Shown here: positions 15,830 through 25,074 of the stretch, piece after piece | How the letters are laid out: every line of letters begins with the position of its first letter | How positions within the stretch are numbered: position 1 is the stretch's first letter | Assembly (NCBI RefSeq): GCF_000349325.1 | Contig: NC_020504.1 | Span: forward strand, 5,676,053 to 5,740,052 | Origin: Streptomyces davaonensis JCM 4913 | GTDB taxonomy: Bacteria > Actinomycetota > Actinomycetes > Streptomycetales > Streptomycetaceae | Direction of reading: 5' to 3' | DNA length: 64,000 nt | Made by a program: the position numbers and the translations under genes | Notes under the pieces: model-generated | What the model was told of the DNA's origin: nothing | The model's database searches: none | The model's input: the letters and a program-made list of their open reading frames with translations, nothing else

Positions 15830-17449
15830 TCAGCCACCGGCCGCCAGCACGGCCCGCACGATCGGTCCGGCCGCCTCGCCGCCCCGTCCGCCGGACACGC
15901 TCATGGCCGCCGCGGCGACGTCGTCGCGGAAGCCGGTGAACCAGCTGTTGGCGTCCTGCCCGTCCACCTCGGCGGAGCCCGTCTTGGCGCCGATGTCGCC
16001 GCCGAGCCCCTGCATCACCCCCTGGGCGGTGCCCTGTGTCGCGGTGAGCCGCATCATCTGCTTGAGCTGGCCGGCGGTGTTCGCCTCAAGACCCTTGGCG
16101 GTGGCCAGCTCGCGGCCGTCCAGGTCGGGGGAGACGAGATACGGCTGCCGGAAGGTTCCGGTGATCGCGGTCGCTGTGACGGAGGCCATGTTCAGCGGGC
16201 TCATCTGGACCTCGCCCTGGCCGATGGCGTTGGCCGCGCGATCCGGGCCGGCCGAGGCGGGCACGCTGCCGTCGAAGGAGATGATGCCCGTCTTCCAGTT
16301 GTCCCGGCCGAGCCCGAACCGTTCCTGCGCCTCCGTCATCAGGGAGGCGTCCGTGAGCGGCTCCTCGTCGACGAGCTTGATGAAGCCGGTGTTGCAGGAG
16401 CGCATGAACGTGTTGGCGAGGGTGGCGCTCATATTGGCCTCGAGGCCCGGGAGGTTCTTGAAGGTCTGGCTCTGCCAGGTGGCGGTGTCGGGGCAGGGCG
16501 CGGGGCCGTTCATCGAGGCGACACCGTTGTCGATCAACATGGCCGCCGTGATGATCTTCATCGTGGAGCCCGGTGCGACCCGCCCCTCGAAGGCGGCGTT
16601 GAAGGCGTCCTTGCGGTGGTTCGCCACCGCCAGCACCTCGCCCGTGCTCGGCTTGACCGCGACGACCGAAGCGTCGGGGTAGCTCTTCACCGCCTTCTCG
16701 GCCGCCGCCTGCACGCCCGCGCTGAGCGTGGTCGGCAGCTTGCCCGGCTTGCCCTCGGCGAGCGTGAGCAGCGGGGTGTCGGCGACGCCCTCCGCCGCGT
16801 GCCTGATCACCAGTTCGACACCGGGGGAGCCGCCGGCCTTGTCGCCGTAGCGCTCCCGCAGGGTGTCCAGGATCGGGCCGAGGGAGGGGTACTTCGCCTT
16901 CGTCAGCACCTGGCCGTCGCGGTCCACCGCCTCGATGGGCGGGCTCGCGGACTCACCCGTGACCAGGGTGTCGTCCTTCTTCAGCTCCGGATGGACCACC
17001 GCCGGGTCCCAGTCGACCAGCGCCCGCCCGGAGGTCTTCCCGCGCACCACCTTCAGCTCGCTGTCGTAGGCGAGCGCCTTGGACGTCCCGTCGTAGGACA
17101 CCTTCGCCTTGACGGAGAAGGGCACGACCCCGCCGTTCGCCGCCTTGGGCGTGATCGTCACGTCGGTGATGTGCGCGGCCTCGCCGTACGCGGTCAGCAG
17201 CGGCTCGGCCGCCTCGGCGAAGTCCGTGTACGACGCCGCCTGGACCGCCTGTCCCTTCTCCCAGGCCGCGAAGAACTTCTCCGACGTCTCCTCGACCTCG
17301 TCCTCGCTCGGCGGCCCGGTCTTCTTCTCCGCGGCCCCGCCCCCGTCGCCGTTCACCGCGGACACGATGTTGTAGGCGCCGTATCCGGCCCCGCCGACCA
17401 TCACCGCGAACACCGCGCCGATGACGGTCGCCTTCACCCCCTTGCCCAT
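15830..17449 (-). CDS. Penicillin-binding protein, tandem paralogue
   Basis: A 539-residue paralogue of the downstream PBP. It has one TM helix at 7-27, an NTF2-like domain at about 45-160, and the transpeptidase motifs STMK starting at Ser295, SCN at Ser351 and KTGS at Lys489. The two proteins share long stretches (for example GDTLVTGES versus DDTLVTGES, the AxxGQGxVxMxPLNMASV region, and the GxxGAKTGSAEVDGQ end), so they arose by duplication. The start is ATG 17449, with GGGAGGGA eight bases upstream. A longer upstream open frame belongs to the mannosyltransferase region and is not part of this gene. Confidence 0.9.
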   Translation of the reverse strand: MGKGVKATVIGAVFAVMVGGAGYGAYNIVSAVNGDGGGAAEKKTGPPSEDEVEETSEKFFAAWEKGQAVQAASYTDFAEAAEPLLTAYGEAAHITDVTITPKAANGGVVPFSVKAKVSYDGTSKALAYDSELKVVRGKTSGRALVDWDPAVVHPELKKDDTLVTGESASPPIEAVDRDGQVLTKAKYPSLGPILDTLRERYGDKAGGSPGVELVIRHAAEGVADTPLLTLAEGKPGKLPTTLSAGVQAAAEKAVKSYPDASVVAVKPSTGEVLAVANHRKDAFNAAFEGRVAPGSTMKIITAAMLIDNGVASMNGPAPCPDTATWQSQTFKNLPGLEANMSATLANTFMRSCNTGFIKLVDEEPLTDASLMTEAQERFGLGRDNWKTGIISFDGSVPASAGPDRAANAIGQGEVQMSPLNMASVTATAITGTFRQPYLVSPDLDGRELATAKGLEANTAGQLKQMMRLTATQGTAQGVMQGLGGDIGAKTGSAEVDGQDANSWFTGFRDDVAAAAMSVSGGRGGEAAGPIVRAVLAAGG

Positions 17450-17574
17450 TGGGCAATCCCTCCCCGTTTCCCCGTTGGTCTTCGCACTGTAAGCGGAGGG
17501 TGTGACAGGAGGGAGCGGAGTTTCGCGATTGTTGCCGGGGCCAGCTATCGGCGGGCCGCAAGACCCACCGGCCG

Positions 17575-19326
17575 CTAGACCCAGGTATCCAGCCACATCC
17601 GCGACCGCCAGTCGTCGATCGGGATGGCGGTGCCGGTGTAAAGCGGCCAGAAGTAGATGAAGTTCCAGGTGATCAGCAGGACCAGGACGCCCGCGCCGGT
17701 CGCGCCGGCCACCCTGCGGGTCTCGCTCGAACCCGGTGGACCGATGATCGCGCCGAGGAGCATCGCGACGGCCAGGCACAGGAAGGGCAGGAAGACGACG
17801 GCGTAGAAGAAGAAGATCGTGCGTTCCTGGAAGAAGAACCAGGGCAGGTAACCGGCCACGATGCCGCAGGCGATGGCGCCCGCGCGCCAGTCGCGGCGGA
17901 AGAACCAACGCCACAGCACGTACAGCAGGGCGAAGGCGGCCACCCACCACAGCAGGGGCGTGCCGATCGCCAGCACCTCGCGCGCGCACTTCTCGCCCGC
18001 GTCCGCCGGGCAGCCGTCCTTGCCGGGCGCGGGGGACTCGTAGAAGTACGACACCGGGCGGCCGGTGACGATCCAGCTCCAGGGGTTGGACTGGTAGGTG
18101 TGCGGCGAGGACAGGTCGACGTGGAACTGGTACACCTGCGTCTCGTAGTGCCACAGGCTGCGCCACCAGTCCGGGAACAGCCACGACCAGCTGCTCTCCT
18201 TGCCGTCGGTGGCGGCCCAGTTGCGGTAGTAGCCGCCGGAGCCGTCCGTGGGGGACATGATCCAGCCCGTCCAGGACGCGATGTAGGTGATGATCGCGAC
18301 CGGCACCGTGGCCAGGAACGCCAGGCCCAGATCGTGCTTGGCCACCGCAAGGTACGGGCGGCTCGCGCCCGCCACCTTGCGGGAGCCGATGTCCCAAATG
18401 ACCGTGAGCAGGCCGAACGCGGCCAGGAAGTACAGGCCGTTCCACTTGGTGCCGATGGCCAGGCCCAGCATCAGGCCCGCCGTCCAGCGCCACGGACGCC
18501 AGCCCAGGCTCAGGGTGTCCGCGGTGTGTGCGTCCGGGCGGACCCGGCCGTCCGGGTCCGCGGGCAGCGCCGCCGCAAGCCGTTCCCGCGCCTTGTCGCG
18601 GTCGACGACCAGGGCGCCGAACGCGGCCAGCACGAAGAACATCAGCACGCCGTCGAGCAGCGCGGTGCGGCTCATCACGAAGTGCAGGCCGTCCACCGCC
18701 ATCAGCGCGCCCGCGAGGCAGCCGAGGAAGGTGGAGCGGAAGATCCGGCGGCCGATCCGGCACAGCATCAACACCGACAGCGTGCCGAGCAGCGCGGTCA
18801 TGAACCGCCAGCCGAACGGGTCGAAATCGAAGATCAGTTCGCCAAGTCCGATGACGTACTTGCCGACCGGCGGATGCACCACGTACGCCGCGTCCGTCGG
18901 GATGTCGACCTTGTCGCCGAGCTGGAGCACCAGGTCGTTGGCGTTCTTGTCCCAGTTGACCTCGTAGCCGCGGTGGACGAGCGCCCATGCGTCCTTGGCG
19001 TAGTACGTCTCGTCGAATATCACCGCCTTCGGGCTGCCCAGGTTCCAGAACCGCAGCACGCCCGCGAACAGCGTGACCAGCAGCGGACCGATCCAGCCGG
19101 ACCAGCGCACCAGCCGGTCGGCGAGCGCCGGCGGCAGGCCGAACACCTGCCACAGTCTCGGTCCGGGCTGCGCGTACGGCGGCACGAGACGGTCGCGGAC
19201 ATCGCTTTGGGGTCCGGCTGTGTATCCGAAGCGGCGCAGCCGCTGCTGCCAGGACGGCCGCTGGTCGTGCGGCGCCTGGCCCTGCCGGGTGTCCGTGGAG
19301 TCCATGGACGACGCTGTACTGGTCAC
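17575..19326 (-). CDS. pmt: Protein O-mannosyltransferase (dolichyl/polyprenyl-phosphate mannose-dependent)
   Basis: A 583-residue GT39 glycosyltransferase with about eleven TM helices. The catalytic acidic pair is DE in KAVIFDETYYAKDAW in the first extracytoplasmic loop. Other family landmarks are HPPVGKYVIGLGE, RFMTALLGTLSVL and GTKWNGLYFL. It transfers mannose from polyprenyl phosphate mannose onto exported proteins, and in Streptomyces it is needed for phage phiC31 receptor glycosylation and cell-wall integrity. The GTG start 19326 has TACGAT ending six bases upstream and no ribosome-binding site, so expression is probably leaderless. It is divergent from rsmI. Confidence 0.9.
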   Translation of the reverse strand: MTSTASSMDSTDTRQGQAPHDQRPSWQQRLRRFGYTAGPQSDVRDRLVPPYAQPGPRLWQVFGLPPALADRLVRWSGWIGPLLVTLFAGVLRFWNLGSPKAVIFDETYYAKDAWALVHRGYEVNWDKNANDLVLQLGDKVDIPTDAAYVVHPPVGKYVIGLGELIFDFDPFGWRFMTALLGTLSVLMLCRIGRRIFRSTFLGCLAGALMAVDGLHFVMSRTALLDGVLMFFVLAAFGALVVDRDKARERLAAALPADPDGRVRPDAHTADTLSLGWRPWRWTAGLMLGLAIGTKWNGLYFLAAFGLLTVIWDIGSRKVAGASRPYLAVAKHDLGLAFLATVPVAIITYIASWTGWIMSPTDGSGGYYRNWAATDGKESSWSWLFPDWWRSLWHYETQVYQFHVDLSSPHTYQSNPWSWIVTGRPVSYFYESPAPGKDGCPADAGEKCAREVLAIGTPLLWWVAAFALLYVLWRWFFRRDWRAGAIACGIVAGYLPWFFFQERTIFFFYAVVFLPFLCLAVAMLLGAIIGPPGSSETRRVAGATGAGVLVLLITWNFIYFWPLYTGTAIPIDDWRSRMWLDTWV

Positions 19327-19388
19327 CGCGCCATCGTAGGGAACCGTTCTGTGGGAGTCCCGCGCATGGCGCCTGCGAGGATGGAAAC
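19327..19388. promoter_or_regulatory. Divergent promoters of pmt and rsmI
   Basis: Only 62 bases separate two divergent GTG starts. On the minus strand TACGAT (19338-19333) and on the plus strand GAGGAT (19377-19382) each end exactly six bases before the start codon, the layout of leaderless Streptomyces promoters. Confidence 0.6.
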
Positions 19389-20240
19389 GTGACAGTTACG
19401 CCCGGAACCCTGGTCCTCGCCGGCACCCCCATCGGGGAGATCGCCGACGCCACTCCCCGGCTCGCCGAGGAGCTCGCCGGCGCCGATGTCGTCGCAGCGG
19501 AGGACACCCGGCGGCTGCGCCGGCTGACCCAGGCGCTGGGCGTCACTCCCAAGGGCCGGGTGGTGTCGTACTTCGAGGGCAACGAATCCGCCCGTACGCC
19601 CGAACTCGTCGACGAACTCCTCGGCGGCGCGCGTGTGCTCCTCGTCACGGACGCGGGCATGCCGTCGGTGTCGGACCCCGGGTACCGGCTGGTCGCGGCG
19701 GCCGTCGAGCGGGACGTACGCGTCACCGCGGTCCCCGGCCCGTCCGCCGTGCTCACCGCGCTCGCGCTGTCCGGGCTGCCCGTCGACCGGTTCTGCTTCG
19801 AGGGGTTCCTGCCGCGCAAGGCCGGCGAGCGGCTCTCCCGGCTGCGGGAGGTCGCCGAGGAGCGGCGCACGCTCGTCTACTTCGAGGCCCCTCACCGGCT
19901 CGACGACACGCTCGCCGCGATGGCGTCGGTCTTCGGCGAGGAGCGGCGGGCCGCGGTGTGCCGGGAGCTGACCAAGACGTACGAGGAGGTCAAGCGCGGT
20001 CCGCTGGCCGAGCTGGCGACGTGGGCGGCCGAGGGCGTGCGCGGGGAGATCACCGTCGTCGTCGAGGGCGCGCCTCAGAAGGGGCCCGAGGAGATCGGGC
20101 CGGAGGAGCTGGTGCGGCGGGTGCGGGTGCGGGAGGAGGCCGGGGAGCGGCGCAAGGAGGCGATCGCCGCGGTGGCGGTGGAGGCGGGGCTGCCCAAGCG
20201 GGTCGTCTTCGACGCGGTGGTGGCGGCCAAGGCCCGCTGA
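19389..20240 (+). CDS. rsmI: 16S rRNA (cytidine-1402-2'-O)-methyltransferase RsmI
   Basis: A 283-residue tetrapyrrole-methylase-fold enzyme. Landmarks are LVLAGTPIGEIADATPRL at the N-terminus, VVAAEDTRR, VTDAGMPSVSDPGYRLV, VPGPSAVLTALALSGLP, FEGFLPRK, FEAPHRL and CRELTKTYEE. RsmI adds the 2'-O-methyl of m4Cm1402 in the ribosomal P site using S-adenosylmethionine. The C-terminal 50 residues form the usual helical tail. It starts a rightward run of translation and RNA genes (tatD, rsmA). Confidence 0.93.
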   Translation: MTVTPGTLVLAGTPIGEIADATPRLAEELAGADVVAAEDTRRLRRLTQALGVTPKGRVVSYFEGNESARTPELVDELLGGARVLLVTDAGMPSVSDPGYRLVAAAVERDVRVTAVPGPSAVLTALALSGLPVDRFCFEGFLPRKAGERLSRLREVAEERRTLVYFEAPHRLDDTLAAMASVFGEERRAAVCRELTKTYEEVKRGPLAELATWAAEGVRGEITVVVEGAPQKGPEEIGPEELVRRVRVREEAGERRKEAIAAVAVEAGLPKRVVFDAVVAAKAR

Positions 20241-20370
20241 CCTCGTCCGGCGGCAGGTTGTGCCACGCGGGGGTAAAAGGGCACGGGCGTTTCGGCAAGG
20301 AACGTCCAAGGCGGAACCAACAGTGCGCAGCACACGTGCTTTCGCCCGGATCGAGGAGTCCACTGAAGGT

Positions 20371-20391
20371 GTGGGGCGTACCCCGCCCCAC
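20371..20391. other. GC-rich hairpin in the leader of the zinc-ribbon gene
   Basis: An 8-bp perfect stem GTGGGGCG/CGCCCCAC with a five-base loop, 131 bases after the rsmI stop and 23 bases before the next ATG. It could end rsmI transcription or lie in the leader of the following gene. No T tract is present. Confidence 0.4.
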
Positions 20392-20413
20392 CAGCGGACC
20401 ATCTGGAGCCGGC

Positions 20414-20761
20414 ATGAGCGAATTCGCAGGGCAGACCCGCCTCCGCAACGCGGCGACCCCCGTCGTCCACGAGTCGTATTCCTTCGCCTGCATGCGCTGC
20501 GGGCACGGCTGGGAACAGTCGTACGAGATCGAGCACCACACGGACGGCGAGGGGCAGGAGTTCGTCCTGTACGTGGCCGACGGCGAGGTCGTCCCCTCCC
20601 CGTTGAGCCGGCCCACGTGCCACAACTGCGACGGCCATGTCGTACGGATCATGCGCGCGGGGCAGGTCTCGTCGGTGCGGGACGCGGAGCATGCCCTTGG
20701 GGAGCGGCACCACTGGCATCTGGCCGATCTCCTGCATCCGTTCCAGCGCGGGGTGAGCTGA
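20414..20761 (+). CDS. Conserved actinobacterial zinc-ribbon-like protein
   Basis: A 115-residue protein of unknown function. Two CxxC pairs, CMRCGHGWEQSYE near residue 26 and CHNCDGHVV near residue 73, form a probable zinc ribbon split by an acidic beta-rich stretch (DGEGQEFVLYVADGEVVPSPLSRP). No DNA-binding helix or enzyme motif is recognised. ATG 20414 is preceded by GGAG at a good distance. The frame is open far upstream but in rsmI sequence, so the longer start is rejected. It stands between rsmI and tatD. Confidence 0.7.
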   Translation: MSEFAGQTRLRNAATPVVHESYSFACMRCGHGWEQSYEIEHHTDGEGQEFVLYVADGEVVPSPLSRPTCHNCDGHVVRIMRAGQVSSVRDAEHALGERHHWHLADLLHPFQRGVS

Positions 20762-20808
20762 GCCGGACGCCCGGGCGGGCGGGCGTGCCCCTTTCGTAGG
20801 ATCGGAGC

Positions 20809-21687
20809 ATGCCTTCCTCCAGCGAGAAGAACGCGGCGCCGCCGCTCCCGGAACCGCTCCGGGTGCCCGTCGCCGACTCCCACACCCACCTCGACATGCA
20901 GTCCGGCACGGTGGCGGAAGGGCTCGCGAAGGCCGCGTCGGTCGGGGTGACGACGGTCGTACAGGTCGGCTGCGACGTCCGCGGCTCGCGGTGGGCGGCG
21001 GACACGGCCGCCGAGTTCGAGAACGTCCACGCCGCTGTCGCGCTGCACCCCAACGAGGCCCCGCGCATCGTCCTCGGCGACCCCGACGGCTGGTCCCGGC
21101 AGGGGGCGCGGGTGCCGGGGGGTGACGCGGGGCTGGACGCGGCGCTCGCCGAGATCGACGCGCTGGCCGCGCTGCCGCACGTGAAGGCCGTCGGTGAGAC
21201 CGGCCTCGACCACTTCCGCACCGGCGACGAGGGCAAGGAGGCGCAGGAGCGCTCCTTCCGCGCCCACATCGAGATCGCCAAGCGGCACGGCAAGGCGCTG
21301 GTCATCCACGACCGCGACGCGCACGCCGATGTGCTGCGGGTGCTGAAGGAGGAGGGCGCGCCGGAGCGGACCGTCTTCCACTGCTACTCCGGCGACGCCG
21401 AGATGGCGGAGGTGTGCGCCCGCGCCGGATACTTCATGTCCTTCGCCGGCAACGTCACCTTCAAGAACGCCCAGAACCTGCGGGACGCGGTCGCGGTCGC
21501 CCCCCTGGAGCTGCTCCTGGTGGAGACCGACGCGCCCTTCCTGACCCCGGCGCCCTACCGCGGACGGCCCAACGCCCCGTATCTCATTCCGATCACGGTG
21601 CGCGCGATGGCCGCCGTGCGCGGCATCGACGAGGACGCGCTGGCGACGGCGCTCGGCGCGAACACGGGGCGCGCCTTCGGCTACTGA
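20809..21687 (+). CDS. tatD: TatD family metal-dependent hydrolase (DNase)
   Basis: A 292-residue TIM-barrel amidohydrolase. Metal ligands are visible in DSHTHLD near residue 24, in KAVGETGLD, in ALVIHDRDAH, in TVFHCYSGD and in LLVETDAPFLTP. TatD proteins act as 3'-5' exonucleases in DNA repair and degradation and possibly in D-Tyr-tRNA-like quality control. TAGGAT at 20797-20802 ends six bases before the ATG and there is no ribosome-binding site, so the transcript is probably leaderless. The order rsmI-tatD-rpf-rsmA-ispE is typical for actinobacteria. Confidence 0.93.
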   Translation: MPSSSEKNAAPPLPEPLRVPVADSHTHLDMQSGTVAEGLAKAASVGVTTVVQVGCDVRGSRWAADTAAEFENVHAAVALHPNEAPRIVLGDPDGWSRQGARVPGGDAGLDAALAEIDALAALPHVKAVGETGLDHFRTGDEGKEAQERSFRAHIEIAKRHGKALVIHDRDAHADVLRVLKEEGAPERTVFHCYSGDAEMAEVCARAGYFMSFAGNVTFKNAQNLRDAVAVAPLELLLVETDAPFLTPAPYRGRPNAPYLIPITVRAMAAVRGIDEDALATALGANTGRAFGY

Positions 21688-21743
21688 GGGTCGGCACCGC
21701 TCCTCGCGACCTCCTTCCTACAACTGTGCGTAGTCGCGTCGCT

Positions 21744-21772
21744 TTGGAGAGTGACACGGGCTCCGCTAGGTT
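21744..21772 (+). promoter_or_regulatory. Promoter of the rpf gene
   Basis: TTGGAG (21744-21749) and TAGGTT (21767-21772) are separated by 17 bp, giving a transcript start near 21779 and a 40-base leader before the GTG. No riboswitch-like folding is seen in so short a leader. Confidence 0.6.
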
Positions 21773-21818
21773 CTGGGGGCCCGATCGGGACCCCTCTGGC
21801 CCTCTGGAGCGTGGCGAC

Positions 21819-23174
21819 GTGAGCAGCAACTCGCAGTACGAGACGTATGAGGCGCCACCGGCGTACGGCGGCCTCGACGCGCCCCCCGGGGATCTGCACA
21901 GCGCGGAGACGCTGGCGTACGGCGTGGGGGCGTACGGGCAGGTGTACGCGGACACGTACCAGCCGGCGTACGAAGGGGACGACTGGCGCGCGCCGGACGA
22001 GGGGGCGCTCGCTCCTGTCGTGCACGCCGGAGTGGGGCGGCGGGGCGCGCGCCGTAGGAAGACGCGATACGCCGGGAGTGCGGACGGCTCCATGCGCCGT
22101 CTGCTGCCGCAGGCGCTGGTCGTCGCGTTCCTCGCGGGCGGCACCTCCGCCTTCGTCGCCAAGGACAAGGCGATCGAGCTGAGCGTCGACGGCAGGCCGC
22201 GCACCCTGCACACCTTCGCCGACGACGTGAGCGAGCTGCTCGCGCAGGAGGGCGTGGAGCTGGGGGCGCACGACGTGGTCGCGCCCGCCCCCGGTACGGA
22301 GCTGAGCAGCGGGGACGAGATCGAGGTGCGTTACGGGCGCCCCGTGCGGCTCACGCTCGACGGCGTGCGCCACGAGGTATGGACGACGGCGCGCACGGTG
22401 GACGAGGCGCTCGAGGAGTGGGGAGTGCGCGCGGAGGGGGCGTACTTGTCCGCCGCGCGCTCCCTGCGGATCGGGCGCGCCGGGCTCGCGCTCGACGTGC
22501 GCACCGAGCGCTCCGTGACGGTCATGGCGGACGGACGCGCCCGCACCGTGCGCACCAACGCGGCGAGCGTGGGAGAGGTGGTCGAGGAGGCCGGGATCAC
22601 CCTGCGCGGGCAGGACACCACCTCCGTCCCGCTCGGCAGCTTCCCGCGCGACGGACAGACGGTGACCGTGCTGCGGATCACCGGCACCAAGGAGGTCCGC
22701 GAGGAGGAGATCCCCTTCGACGTGCGGCGCACCGAGGATCCGGCGCTGTTCCGGGGAACCGAGGTCGTCGAGCGGGCCGGGCAGCCGGGGCTGAGGCGGG
22801 CCACGTACTCCCTGCGCACGGTCAACGGCGTACGGCAGAAGCCGCGCCGGATCAGGACCGAGATCGTGCGCGAGCCGCGCACCCAGCTGGTGAAGGTCGG
22901 CACCAGGCCCATGCCGGCCTCCGTGCGGGGCGCGGACGGACTCAACTGGCAGGGGCTGGCGGCGTGCGAGTCGGGCGGCCGCGCCAACGCGGTCGATCCC
23001 TCGGGCACGTACGGCGGGCTGTACCAGTTCGACACCCGGACCTGGCGGAGCCTCGGCGGCAGCGGCCGCCCCCAGGACGCCCCGGCCGCGGAACAGACGC
23101 TCCGCGCGAAGAAGCTGTACGTCCAGCGCGGGGCGAGCCCCTGGCCGCACTGCGGAGCGCGACTGCACGGGTGA
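21819..23174 (+). CDS. RpfB-like resuscitation-promoting factor
   Basis: A 451-residue cell-wall hydrolase. A cytoplasmic tail of about 90 residues (Gly/Tyr/Pro-rich) precedes a TM or signal anchor near 95-115 (LVVAFLAGGTSAF). Then come three DUF348 repeats (for example LHTFADDVSELLAQEGV, VWTTARTVDEALEEWGV, VRTNAASVGEVVEEAGI), a G5 domain (about 280-355) and a C-terminal Rpf lysozyme-like domain with catalytic Glu384 in LAACESGG. It cleaves peptidoglycan and aids spore germination. GTG 21819 has GGAG nine bases upstream. The same order next to rsmA/ispE is seen with mycobacterial rpfB-ksgA-ispE. Confidence 0.9.
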   Translation: MSSNSQYETYEAPPAYGGLDAPPGDLHSAETLAYGVGAYGQVYADTYQPAYEGDDWRAPDEGALAPVVHAGVGRRGARRRKTRYAGSADGSMRRLLPQALVVAFLAGGTSAFVAKDKAIELSVDGRPRTLHTFADDVSELLAQEGVELGAHDVVAPAPGTELSSGDEIEVRYGRPVRLTLDGVRHEVWTTARTVDEALEEWGVRAEGAYLSAARSLRIGRAGLALDVRTERSVTVMADGRARTVRTNAASVGEVVEEAGITLRGQDTTSVPLGSFPRDGQTVTVLRITGTKEVREEEIPFDVRRTEDPALFRGTEVVERAGQPGLRRATYSLRTVNGVRQKPRRIRTEIVREPRTQLVKVGTRPMPASVRGADGLNWQGLAACESGGRANAVDPSGTYGGLYQFDTRTWRSLGGSGRPQDAPAAEQTLRAKKLYVQRGASPWPHCGARLHG

Positions 23175-23210
23175 GCGTGGGCGGTACGCGCACCCCCGTA
23201 CCCTTGTCCC

Positions 23211-24089
23211 GTGAGCACCAGCCCCACCCCCGACGCCCTTCTGGGCCCCGCCGACATCCGTGAACTCGCGGACGTGCTCGGTGTGCGGCCCACCAAGCAG
23301 CGCGGTCAGAACTTCGTGATCGACGCGAACACCGTGCGCCGCATCGTCCGTACCGCGGACGTCCGGCCCGGCGACGTGGTCGTGGAGGTCGGGCCCGGGC
23401 TCGGTTCGCTCACGCTCGCGCTGCTGGAGGCGGCCGACCGGGTCACCGCCGTCGAGATCGACGACGTCCTCGCGGGCGCCCTGCCCGCCACCGTCGCCGC
23501 CCGGATGCCCGAGCGCGCCGACCGGTTCGCGCTCGTCCACTCCGACGCCATGCACGTCACCGAGCTGCCAGGACCCGCGCCGACCGCGCTGGTGGCGAAC
23601 CTGCCGTACAACGTCGCCGTACCGGTGCTGCTGCACATGCTCGCCACCTTCCCGAGCATCGAGCGCACCCTCGTCATGGTGCAGGCGGAGGTCGCCGACC
23701 GGCTGGCCGCGACGCCCGGCTCGAAGGTGTACGGCGTCCCGTCGGTGAAGGCGAACTGGTACGCCGAGGTCAAGCGCGCCGGGGCCATCGGCCGCAACGT
23801 CTTCTGGCCCGCGCCGAACGTCGACAGCGGGCTGGTCTCGCTGGTCCGCCGCAGCGAGCCGGTCAAGACCACCGCCTCCAAGAAGGAGGTCTTCGCCGTG
23901 GTCGACGCCGCGTTCGCGCAGCGGCGCAAGACCCTGCGGGCCGCGCTCTCCGGATGGGCCGGTTCCGCGCCGGCAGCGGAGGCGGCGCTCGTCGCGGCGG
24001 GCGTCTCGCCGCAGGCGCGCGGGGAGTCCCTGACGGTGGAGGAGTTCGCGCGGATCGCCGAGCACAAGGTCAGCGAGGAGAACAGCTAA
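23211..24089 (+). CDS. rsmA: 16S rRNA (adenine1518-N6/adenine1519-N6)-dimethyltransferase
   Basis: A 292-residue KsgA/Rsm[15 protein letters not shown], the SAM-binding [24 protein letters not shown] and the catalytic [10 protein letters not shown] are all intact. It dimethylates two adjacent adenosines at the 3' end of 16S rRNA. TACCCT at 23199-23204 ends six bases before the GTG start and no ribosome-binding site is present, so a leaderless transcript is likely. Its stop codon abuts the ispE start. Confidence 0.95.
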   Translation: MSTSPTPDALLGPADIRELADVLGVRPTKQRGQNFVIDANTVRRIVRTADVRPGDVVVEVGPGLGSLTLALLEAADRVTAVEIDDVLAGALPATVAARMPERADRFALVHSDAMHVTELPGPAPTALVANLPYNVAVPVLLHMLATFPSIERTLVMVQAEVADRLAATPGSKVYGVPSVKANWYAEVKRAGAIGRNVFWPAPNVDSGLVSLVRRSEPVKTTASKKEVFAVVDAAFAQRRKTLRAALSGWAGSAPAAEAALVAAGVSPQARGESLTVEEFARIAEHKVSEENS

Positions 24090-24992
24090 GTGGCCGTCAC
24101 CGTACGCGTCCCCGCCAAGGTCAACGTCCAGCTCGGGGTGGGCGCCGCCCGCCCCGACGGCTTCCACGACCTGGCCAACGTCTTCCTCGCGGTCGGCCTG
24201 TACGACGAGGTCACCGTCACCGCGTCCCCGGGCGGCCCGAAGGTCACCTGCGAGGGGCCCGACGCCGCTCAGGTCCCCCTGGACGGCACGAACCTCGCGG
24301 TCCGCGCGGCCGAGGCGCTCGCCGCGCGCCACGGCCGTACGCCCGACGTCCACATCCACATCGCCAAGGACATCCCCGTCGCGGGCGGCATGGCGGGCGG
24401 CAGCGCGGACGGCGCGGGCGCCCTGCTGGCCTGCGACGCGCTGTGGGGGACCGGCGCCTCCCGCGACGAACTGCTCGACATCTGCGCCGAGCTGGGCAGC
24501 GACGTGCCGTTCAGCCTGGTCGGCGGGGCCGCGCTCGGCACCGGGCGGGGCGAGAAGCTGCGCGCGCTGGAGACCGGCGGGACCTTCCACTGGGTGTTCG
24601 CGACGGCCTCACGCGGGCTGTCGACACCGGCCGTGTTCCGTGAGTTCGACCGGCTGGCCGAGGGGCTGGACATCCCCGAGCCCGTCGCCTCCGAGGACCT
24701 CCTCGGCGCGCTCGCCGAGGGCGACCCGGACGCGCTCGCCGCGGCCGTCTCCAACGACCTCCAGCCCGCCGCGCTCTCCCTCTTCCCCGAACTCGCCGAC
24801 ACCCTCGCAGCGGGCCGGTCCGCCGGTGCGCTCGCCGGACTGGTCTCCGGCTCGGGCCCGACGACGGCCTTCCTCACGCGGGACCCCGAGTCGGCTGCGA
24901 AGGTGGCCGAATCCCTGCGCTCGTCCGGCACCTGCCGCGCGGTACGCGTGGCGTCGGGGCCCGCGCCGGGCGCCACCGTGATCTCCGCGTAG
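24090..24992 (+). CDS. ispE: 4-(cytidine 5'-diphospho)-2-C-methyl-D-erythritol kinase
   Basis: A 300-residue GHMP kinase of the MEP isoprenoid pathway. VRVPAKVNVQLGVG and the phosphate loop PVAGGMAGGSADGAGALL are present, with GSDVPFSLVGG and LVSGSGPTTAFL further on. It phosphorylates CDP-ME at the 2-hydroxyl. The GTG start touches the preceding TAA of rsmA with no gap, so translation is coupled. The pathway feeds polyprenyl carriers, including the mannose donor used by the Pmt enzyme nearby. Confidence 0.95.
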   Translation: MAVTVRVPAKVNVQLGVGAARPDGFHDLANVFLAVGLYDEVTVTASPGGPKVTCEGPDAAQVPLDGTNLAVRAAEALAARHGRTPDVHIHIAKDIPVAGGMAGGSADGAGALLACDALWGTGASRDELLDICAELGSDVPFSLVGGAALGTGRGEKLRALETGGTFHWVFATASRGLSTPAVFREFDRLAEGLDIPEPVASEDLLGALAEGDPDALAAAVSNDLQPAALSLFPELADTLAAGRSAGALAGLVSGSGPTTAFLTRDPESAAKVAESLRSSGTCRAVRVASGPAPGATVISA

Positions 24993-25074
24993 GGGCGTCA
25001 CCGGACACGGCGTCCGCCGGTCCCGGCCCCCGACTACCCTGGAGGGTCGATCGACCCCCCTGGGCAGGAGAGAA

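Noticed and set aside
15830..19870. One 1,346-codon open frame on the minus strand
   Set aside because: It joins the real PBP at its end to out-of-frame mannosyltransferase sequence. The PBP starts at ATG 17449 and the mannosyltransferase lies in another frame with its own GTG.
20371..20391. Riboswitch or strong terminator before the zinc-ribbon gene
   Set aside because: Only one short stem with no conserved aptamer features and no T tract; kept as a plain hairpin.
21688..21818. A c-di-AMP (ydaO) riboswitch before the rpf gene, known for some Streptomyces rpf genes
   Set aside because: The promoter leaves a leader of only about 40 nt, too short for that riboswitch.
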